DNA of 5,767 nt from a bacterium (lineage in GTDB: Bacteria; Zhuqueibacterota; Zhuqueibacteria; Thermofontimicrobiales; Thermofontimicrobiaceae): NCBI GenBank assembly GCA_011046315.1, contig DSAU01000362.1, positions 1-5,767 on the forward strand, in the 5' to 3' direction. Below, piece after piece: positions 5,541 to 5,767 of this stretch. The translations under genes and the position numbers were made by a program. How positions within the stretch are numbered: the stretch's first letter is position 1; each line of letters starts with the position of its first letter. The notes beneath the pieces were generated by a model. The model was not told the origin of the DNA, did no database searches, and was given only the letters and a program-made list of their open reading frames with translations.

Positions 5541-5767
5541 CTACTTTCCCCTGGGAACCCAAATTTTCAGCTTTCTTTCCATTTCCAGGTTGAATTGCAA
5601 CGCATAGCCGGCTTTTTCGATGAGCTCCTGCGGAATACCAAAAATGTCATGAATGGTTTGATGATAATTATTTTTAATGTTAAAATTAGTTTTGGATGAA
5701 TGAGAGGTGCGGCGCATAAAATTTTTATGGATATAGATTAAACCATGCTTTTCGATTTTGGTGAGAC
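5541..5767 (-). CDS. Unidentified protein, C-terminal part (runs off the window)
   Basis: On the - strand a frame stays open from the window edge for 74 full codons and ends at TAG (5541-5543). I do not recognise the protein. The visible part is rich in Lys, His and Asn in its first half (many basic residues around MRRTSHSSKTN, whose ATG is at 5715-5717), followed by a more ordered stretch IFGIPQELIEKAGYALQFNL and a basic end KIWVPRGK. The codon choice resembles the neighbouring genes, and the opposite strand's frame (5499-5699) gives a far less protein-like composition, so I read this strand as coding. It could be the tail of a longer enzyme or DNA-binding protein, or a remnant; the upstream sequence is needed. 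It converges on the radical SAM gene. Confidence 0.5.
   Translation of the reverse strand, partial: LTKIEKHGLIYIHKNFMRRTSHSSKTNFNIKNNYHQTIHDIFGIPQELIEKAGYALQFNLEMERKLKIWVPRGK

Noticed and set aside
5499..5699. A 66-codon + strand open frame after the radical SAM gene
   Set aside because: Its composition is not protein-like (Trp/Cys-rich start, no recognisable motif), and it lies antisense to a better coding frame on the - strand.

Overview
This is a bacterial chromosomal window of moderate-to-low GC (about 40 % by eye), with intergenic DNA clearly richer in A+T than the genes. Recognisable Shine-Dalgarno sites (GGAGG, AAGGAG, AAAGG), a near-consensus sigma-70 type promoter and a GTG start all point to a bacterium. 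The gene mix is an M42 aminopeptidase, a partner-switching STAS/SpoIIE-type phosphatase pair and a cobalamin-binding radical SAM enzyme. It would suit an anaerobic or facultative environmental lineage. A Calditrichota/KSB1-like origin is only a guess; nothing in the window fixes the phylum.

Layout from left to right. (1) Positions 1-306 are the 3' end of an M42 peptidase on the + strand. (2) After about 290 nt of non-coding DNA comes a probable two-gene operon: a STAS anti-sigma-factor antagonist (601-960) and a SpoIIE/RsbU-type PP2C phosphatase (1000-2190). (3) A solo B3/B4 (PheRS-beta-like tRNA-editing fold) protein lies convergently on the - strand (2245-2913). (4) An A+T-rich divergent intergenic region (2914-3169) carries a good promoter facing right and a weaker one facing left. 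(5) A MerR-type regulator with two tandem HTH units (3170-3913) overlaps a B12-binding radical SAM enzyme (3891-5432). (6) At the right edge is the 3' end of an unidentified - strand gene (5541-5767).

How the genes may work together. The phosphatase would dephosphorylate the STAS protein on Ser57, and the STAS protein would then sequester an anti-sigma or other switch kinase. No kinase or sigma factor is present here, so the partner must be encoded elsewhere. The MerR-like protein and the radical SAM enzyme are almost certainly co-transcribed and translationally coupled. The regulator probably controls its own promoter, where a perfect 10-bp palindrome overlaps the -10 box.

The least ordinary item is the regulator. 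It has two gaplessly alignable 67-residue MerR units in one chain (the first degenerate), a C-terminal coiled coil and no effector-binding domain, and it is coupled to a cobalamin-binding enzyme. I see no mobile element, CRISPR array, tRNA or rRNA.
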